From the NCBI RefSeq assembly GCF_018918005.1, contig NZ_JAHLPR010000012.1:1-64000 (forward strand): a DNA stretch of 64,000 nt, written 5' to 3'. Shown one piece after another: positions 59,231-64,000 of this stretch; position 1 is the stretch's first letter; each line of letters opens with the position of its first letter. The translations under genes and the position numbers were made by a program. The notes beneath the pieces were generated by a model. The model was not told where the DNA came from and did no database searches. It was given only the letters and a program-made list of their open reading frames with translations. This stretch comes from Paenibacillus sp. MSJ-34 (GTDB lineage: Bacteria > Bacillota > Bacilli > Paenibacillales > Paenibacillaceae).

Positions 59231-62200
59231 CTAATCCCGCGTTTCTCCTTGAATCAAATTGTATTTCTTCGCCTCGGCTACCGCCATCGTCCGTCGTTTG
59301 ACATGAAGTTTGGCGAAAATATTTTTGACATGATATTTGACCGTACCGACGGCGATGACAAGCCGATCCGCAATCTCCTGATTCGATAATCCCGCGGCCA
59401 TTAAGTTTAGCACGTCGAGTTCGCGCTCGGTCAGCGGATCCGTCATCGCCGGGGCTTGCTCTTGGCTTGAAGGCTCCCGTTCCGCCCCGTCCGTCCGTTC
59501 CCGCTGTTCCGTGTACGCTGTGTTTAATGTTTCGGGCCGATTCGCCGATTCGACGGCAATGCTCGTCTCGCCGAAAGACCGCAGCAGTTTTGTCACGTAA
59601 ACGGCTTGGACGGCAAGCATATGCGGCACTCCCCGGCGCGCGGCTGCAAATGCGCCTGCCATATCGTCGTTGGCCAAATAGAGAATGCCGCCAATCTCGC
59701 CTTGTACGGGAACCGGTACGCATAGAATCGAACGCGTGGCGTGACGAAGTATCGCTTCCTCATGCGCGAACATTTCTTCTTGCACGGCATTTGCAAGGAC
59801 AATCTCTTCGCCTGTCCGGAACACGTAGCGTACGATCGCTTCGGAAATCCCGCCGTTCGTTTCCAAGGAAACGTCCCCGGCGACTGTTCCGCACTGTTCC
59901 TTCACGTCCAAAGCCGCCGAGATTTCCAGCCGTCCGCCGTTTTCGACGACCAGATACCCCCGTTGGGCGCCCGCGTTCTCGACGATCAACGCCATGAAAC
60001 GATGCAGCAGCTCGCTCAGGTCCATCGCTTCGGACACGCTCTGCGAAGCTTTCACAATCGTTGCCAAATCCAATGTTTCGCCTTCCGGAAGCGCGGGGCG
60101 AGACGGACGATAGACGACTGAGCTTGCGACCGGCGACGTTCCAACAGCGGAAGCCGCGACGGGCGGCGCTTTTCCCGCGGCCGCTTCATGATCTGCCGGG
60201 GTTGCCGCCAGCGGGACGGACGGACCGAACTTCCCGGCATTTCCGGGAACATCGAAGAGCCCTATGCCCGGGAACTGTCCGATCAATCGGTTCGCCTTCA
60301 CGCTCGCCCCCCATGCCATATAGGCATCGTAAGCGCCGGAAGCGTACATGGCGGCGCTTCGCTCCGCGCCGGCATCCCGGTAGAAGCAAGCCGCTCTCTC
60401 CAAGGCGACCGCGATGGCCGGGACATATTCGTTTGCCGTCGCCGCTTGGATCGCCTGCTCATACAATTGCATCGCCATACGGCTGTCGCCCGCAATCCGG
60501 GCCATTTCCGCCTCCGCCAAACGCAATCGATGCATATGATTGTCCGGGGCGAATTCGGCCCATTTGCGCATTTGCTTGCAGTTTCGCTTTAAGCGCCGCA
60601 TCATCCTTTTCCGGTCGGAGGTTCCGGCGTCGTCATATTGCGCCGCAACGGCCAGCGCCTCATAGTAACAACATTCCGCCACATGCGGCAAATGCGTCGC
60701 GTAAGCCGAATAAGGCCTCGCGGCTTCCGCAAATTCCCGCGCTTTCGCATAATCTCCGTATAAATAATGAAGCTGCACCCGATATGTATAGTATTGGAAC
60801 AGCGTGGTGGCTGCGAATTGCTTGCCTTTCATCCGGTTCAGAAACTCCGATTCGCGAAAATCGGCCGTATCGAAGGATAACGAATGTTCCGTTTTCCCTT
60901 GCAACGCCATAATCCATTGTTGAAACAAATGAAAGTTATCGATAACGAATTCATCTTTCGTCTCTTCGAGAATTTGCAGATAATGCGTAATTTTCCGGTT
61001 CAAGTCTTCTAATTTCTGCGTCGTATACAGCGAATTGACATGCGCACCCATCGCGTAGCTGGCGAAAACGTAATCGCCCGATTCAAGCCCGAATTGCAAC
61101 GCTTTCTCCAAATACGCCTCCCCTTCGCTCACATGAGCAAGCCATTGCGTCAGCAAGCCGAAAATAACGTACGTTTTGCTGCGGATGGAAGCGATCCGCC
61201 CGTTGTCCGCCAATGCCAAGCCGGCTTCCCCCAAGCGGTATCCGGTCTTGTAATCGCCCAGCCCAAAGCTGTTCATCAGCCCGAATGCCGCGAATGCGGC
61301 GGACGAGGCGGCGCATAAACCGTACTCCAACGATAAGCGAACCGATCGGGACATCATGACGGTAAATACTTCTTTATTGGAAAAGAACGTCGGCGCGGCC
61401 AACGTGAACATAATGTCCATCGCCATCTTGACATGCTCGTTCTCCATCGCGGGCAAATCGGCCAGCCGCTCGATTCGTTTGCCAAGCTGCATTCTTGCAA
61501 GCGTCATTTCTTTGACGACCGCATATCTTGCCGGCTTGGGCGAGACGACAATGCCGAATTCCTTGAGCGTTTGCAGCCCCGCGGATATCGCTTCCGCATA
61601 TTGGCCGAGGTTGACGCGTTGCGTGGCGATCACCTTGCAGATGGCGCCCCGGTCCAGCGGATTGCGCGAACGCCGGTTCAACTGTTCTCCTAAATACTCG
61701 GCCCGGCCAAATTCGCCGCATAAATATTCGCATTCCATCTGTTCCAGATAAAGCGCGAAACAGATCTCAAACCGTTCGGCCCAGTCCTTTTCCCGCACCC
61801 GTTCGGTCCCGGCGCGGAACCATTCAACGGCCGCGTCGTAGGCCGACGACGATTTCGCTTTGCGGCCCGCAGCGAGATTCAATTCCATAAGTCGCAGCCT
61901 GTCGCAATCATCCTTCATGTGCGAAGCGCCTAAGTTGAGATGCTTCGCCTGGTCGAACAGGAGAGCCGGATCGGAGGAAGCGTCCCCCCGTTCCAGCAGC
62001 CTGCGGCCGACTTCCCAATGGAAGACGCTGCGCCGTTCTTCGTCGAGCAGCGAATACGCCGCTTGTTGAATACGGTCGTGCAGAAATGAATACCAGACTC
62101 GACTGACGCCCTGTTCCCCCGGACCGGATCGTTGTATCGCGGCGGCCGGGCCGGCATCTGACGGACGCTCGGGACGATAAGCGGAATTCGCCTCCTCTTC

Positions 62201-64000
62201 CGTCGGAACGATCAGCCCTTCCCGAACGGCGATCCGCAACTCGGCTGCGAGCCGCTCGAACGGCAGCCGTTCTACCTCTGCCAGCAGTTCCGGATCGAAT
62301 TTGCTGCCAAGACATGCCGCGAGCGCCAGCGTCGTCACGGCGCGGGCGGGCAATGCGTTCACTTTCGCAATCATATATTGGAGCAAGTCGTCGGCCGCTT
62401 CCTTGGATTGGATCCGCTCTTCCTCCCATTCCCAACGTTTTCGTTTTTTGCTGTATGTTAGCATGCCTTCGTTGTATGCGGATTTGAACAATTGCTTGAA
62501 AAAGAACGGATTCCCCGCCGTTTTTCGAAAAAGAATTCGGGTAAGCGATAGAGTGAGGTCGGGATCGGATTGAAGCGTGTCGGCTACGATCCGGTTCAAG
62601 TTTTCCGCGGTCAATGGCGTCAAGGCAAGTTCGTGAACGCCGACGCCGTATTGCTGCCATTGGTCCAGGATCGGCGCAAGCGCTTGACTGTCATTGGACG
62701 AATCGTCGCGGAAAGCGCCGATGAGCAGCAAGCACTCGCTTCCGGGATCTTTGACAAAGGATTGCAGCATCGAGAGGGAAGCCGCATCGGCCCATTGCAA
62801 ATCGTCCAAAAACAAGATAAGCGGGCTGTCTTTGCGGGCGAACGCTTGAAGCAAGCTGCGAAAAGCGAGCTGGAACCGATGCTGCGATTCCGCGGACGTC
62901 AACGTCTCGGGCGGAGGAACGTCGCCGGTCAGCAATTTAATCTCCGGGATGAGGTCGACAACCCACGCGGCATTCGTTCCGAGCGCGCCGCTTAGCCGCT
63001 TCTTCCATAAGGCGACTGCTTGCTCGTCTTCGCTTAAGATGCGCCGGACCAAATCGCGAAAGGCCGCGATTAGCGGCGCGTAAGGAACGTCGCGATCGAA
63101 TTGCTCGAATTTCCCCGCAGCGAAGCAGCCTTTCCCGCCGGCAACCAGCTGCCGTATTTGCTGAACCAGCGCCGTCTTGCCGATTCCGGCCGGGCCCGAT
63201 AAGATAATAATTTCCGTCGATCCGAGGCAAGTCCACCTGTATTTGTCCCGGATAAATGCCATTTCCCGCTCGCGTCCGTACAGATCGGCCGGGATTCGGA
63301 AGACGCCGCTCCTGTCGGCCTCACCCAACGTAAAATCCCCGATTGCTCCTTCTTCGTTCCATCGTTCCAAGCAGCGCTCCAAATCCGCTTGCAATCCGAA
63401 TGCGCTCTGATAACGGTCTTCCGGGTTTTTGGAGAGCAGCTTCATCACGATTCCGGAAACGGCTCCCGGAACGCCGGGGACGATGTCGTCTAACGGAACG
63501 GGCGTTTTGGCAAGATGCGCATGGACCCATTCGATCGGGGCGGAAGCGTCGAACGGAAGCCGTCCCGTGATCGCTTCGTACAAAGTGACGCCCAATGAAT
63601 ACAGGTCCGCCCGTTCATCCGCTTGACGGCCCAAGCGGCCGGTCATCTCCGGGGACATATATTGCATCGTTCCCTGCCAAGAGCGAGCGCCCGGCGTCCT
63701 TTCCGCCATATGGACGGTCCCGCCGAAATCGACGAGTCTCGGCGTCCACGTCCCTGTATCGACGATTATATTTTCCGGCGTTATGTCGCCATGAAGCATA
63801 TGCTCTTGATGAAGCTGGCCGACGATATCGGCCAAACGAACGGCGATGCGCAGAAACCGTTCCATAGACAGCCGCCCTTCCCGCAATATGGATCGCAGCG
63901 GCTCTCCTCCTGCATCCTCGTAAACGAGCATATAGGAAGTCTCGCTTCTTTCCACGGCAAAAGGCGCAACGAAGCCGCTTATTTTCCGTTTGCGCGCCGC
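59231..64000 (-). CDS. Ser/Thr kinase-AAA ATPase-TPR-GAF-LuxR signalling protein, N-terminus beyond window
   Basis: At least 1589 residues; the reading frame is open to base 64000, so the true start lies outside and an in-frame GTG at 63955 is only internal. Numbering from that GTG: kinase C-lobe about 1-200 with catalytic loop HGDITPENIIVD (Asp kept, Arg of HRD replaced by Gly), DFG and QYMSPEMTGR; AAA/STAND-type ATPase about 230-560 with LSGPAGIGKTALVQQ (Walker A) and LILFLDDLQWADAASL (Walker B); TPR-like helices about 640-1200; GAF domain about 1330-1480; LuxR helix-turn-helix at the C-terminus (LTERELDVLNLMAAGLSNQE). Similar multidomain kinases end in a histidine kinase; here the output is DNA binding. 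Confidence 0.9.
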   Translation of the reverse strand, partial: AARKRKISGFVAPFAVERSETSYMLVYEDAGGEPLRSILREGRLSMERFLRIAVRLADIVGQLHQEHMLHGDITPENIIVDTGTWTPRLVDFGGTVHMAERTPGARSWQGTMQYMSPEMTGRLGRQADERADLYSLGVTLYEAITGRLPFDASAPIEWVHAHLAKTPVPLDDIVPGVPGAVSGIVMKLLSKNPEDRYQSAFGLQADLERCLERWNEEGAIGDFTLGEADRSGVFRIPADLYGREREMAFIRDKYRWTCLGSTEIIILSGPAGIGKTALVQQIRQLVAGGKGCFAAGKFEQFDRDVPYAPLIAAFRDLVRRILSEDEQAVALWKKRLSGALGTNAAWVVDLIPEIKLLTGDVPPPETLTSAESQHRFQLAFRSLLQAFARKDSPLILFLDDLQWADAASLSMLQSFVKDPGSECLLLIGAFRDDSSNDSQALAPILDQWQQYGVGVHELALTPLTAENLNRIVADTLQSDPDLTLSLTRILFRKTAGNPFFFKQLFKSAYNEGMLTYSKKRKRWEWEEERIQSKEAADDLLQYMIAKVNALPARAVTTLALAACLGSKFDPELLAEVERLPFERLAAELRIAVREGLIVPTEEEANSAYRPERPSDAGPAAAIQRSGPGEQGVSRVWYSFLHDRIQQAAYSLLDEERRSVFHWEVGRRLLERGDASSDPALLFDQAKHLNLGASHMKDDCDRLRLMELNLAAGRKAKSSSAYDAAVEWFRAGTERVREKDWAERFEICFALYLEQMECEYLCGEFGRAEYLGEQLNRRSRNPLDRGAICKVIATQRVNLGQYAEAISAGLQTLKEFGIVVSPKPARYAVVKEMTLARMQLGKRIERLADLPAMENEHVKMAMDIMFTLAAPTFFSNKEVFTVMMSRSVRLSLEYGLCAASSAAFAAFGLMNSFGLGDYKTGYRLGEAGLALADNGRIASIRSKTYVIFGLLTQWLAHVSEGEAYLEKALQFGLESGDYVFASYAMGAHVNSLYTTQKLEDLNRKITHYLQILEETKDEFVIDNFHLFQQWIMALQGKTEHSLSFDTADFRESEFLNRMKGKQFAATTLFQYYTYRVQLHYLYGDYAKAREFAEAARPYSAYATHLPHVAECCYYEALAVAAQYDDAGTSDRKRMMRRLKRNCKQMRKWAEFAPDNHMHRLRLAEAEMARIAGDSRMAMQLYEQAIQAATANEYVPAIAVALERAACFYRDAGAERSAAMYASGAYDAYMAWGASVKANRLIGQFPGIGLFDVPGNAGKFGPSVPLAATPADHEAAAGKAPPVAASAVGTSPVASSVVYRPSRPALPEGETLDLATIVKASQSVSEAMDLSELLHRFMALIVENAGAQRGYLVVENGGRLEISAALDVKEQCGTVAGDVSLETNGGISEAIVRYVFRTGEEIVLANAVQEEMFAHEEAILRHATRSILCVPVPVQGEIGGILYLANDDMAGAFAAARRGVPHMLAVQAVYVTKLLRSFGETSIAVESANRPETLNTAYTEQRERTDGAEREPSSQEQAPAMTDPLTERELDVLNLMAAGLSNQEIADRLVIAVGTVKYHVKNIFAKLHVKRRTMAVAEAKKYNLIQGETRD

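Noticed and set aside
63953-63955. GTG as the start of the giant kinase protein
   Set aside because: The frame remains open to the window end and the kinase N-lobe would be missing, so the start lies beyond base 64000.

Overview
The window is chromosomal DNA from a low-to-mid GC Firmicute, most likely Paenibacillaceae (Paenibacillus/Cohnella type). This rests on a surface protein with three C-terminal SLH domains, strong AGGAGG ribosome-binding sites, sigma-A promoters, a candidate GlnR/TnrA-type site pair, candidate Rex and CcpA (cre) sites, a bacillithiol-type YpdA reductase, and two MGDG-synthase-fold glycosyltransferases. I see no rRNA, tRNA, prophage, CRISPR array or intact transposase.

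Region 1 (about 0.4-14.5 kb) is carbohydrate-linked. A six-gene minus-strand run encodes a 1546-residue secreted GHL10-type protein with SLH anchors, a binding lipoprotein, two MalF/MalG-type permeases, a PhnP-like metallo-hydrolase and a MurR/RpiR regulator. It is preceded by a cre-like site and a 22-codon ORF with a near-perfect Shine-Dalgarno. A second, cytoplasmic GHL10-like protein and an orphan solute-binding lipoprotein follow. Region 2 (14.5-23.4 kb) is an L-rhamnose catabolic run (rhaEW-rhaI-rhaB-deoR) next to lutABC (L-lactate oxidation). The two promoters share nearly identical AT-rich operator-like elements, which suggests that L-lactate made from rhamnose by RhaEW is oxidised by LutABC under one regulator.

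Region 3 (23.4-35.5 kb) holds a D,D-carboxypeptidase, a VanZ-RDD membrane protein, a glycolipid glycosyltransferase, a TetR regulator, an operon of ammonium transporter, DUF294 nucleotidyltransferase and DnaQ-like exonuclease with two GlnR/TnrA boxes, and metE under a cobalamin riboswitch with a clear terminator and a 59-residue downstream ORF. Region 4 (35.9-49.4 kb) is mixed housekeeping and accessory: YhdH-type oxidoreductase, EamA transporter with a structured attenuator-like leader, patatin, alpha/beta hydrolase, NADH oxidase with Rex-like sites, KtrB-type K+ uptake, YpdA, a second MGDG-synthase-type enzyme and a BCCT transporter.

Region 5 (50-64 kb) encodes HrpB helicase, an NlpC/P60 hydrolase, a two-component system, a BmrA-like ABC exporter and a likely signalling pair: a giant Ser/Thr kinase-ATPase-GAF-LuxR protein (cut by the window end) directly upstream of an ECF-type sigma factor with a ~350-residue C-terminal extension.

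Intergenic regions are unusually rich in dispersed repeats (several families of about 150-280 bp carrying TAACGGA/TCCGTTA motifs), a 36-bp tandem array, a tandem hairpin array and a MITE-like element.
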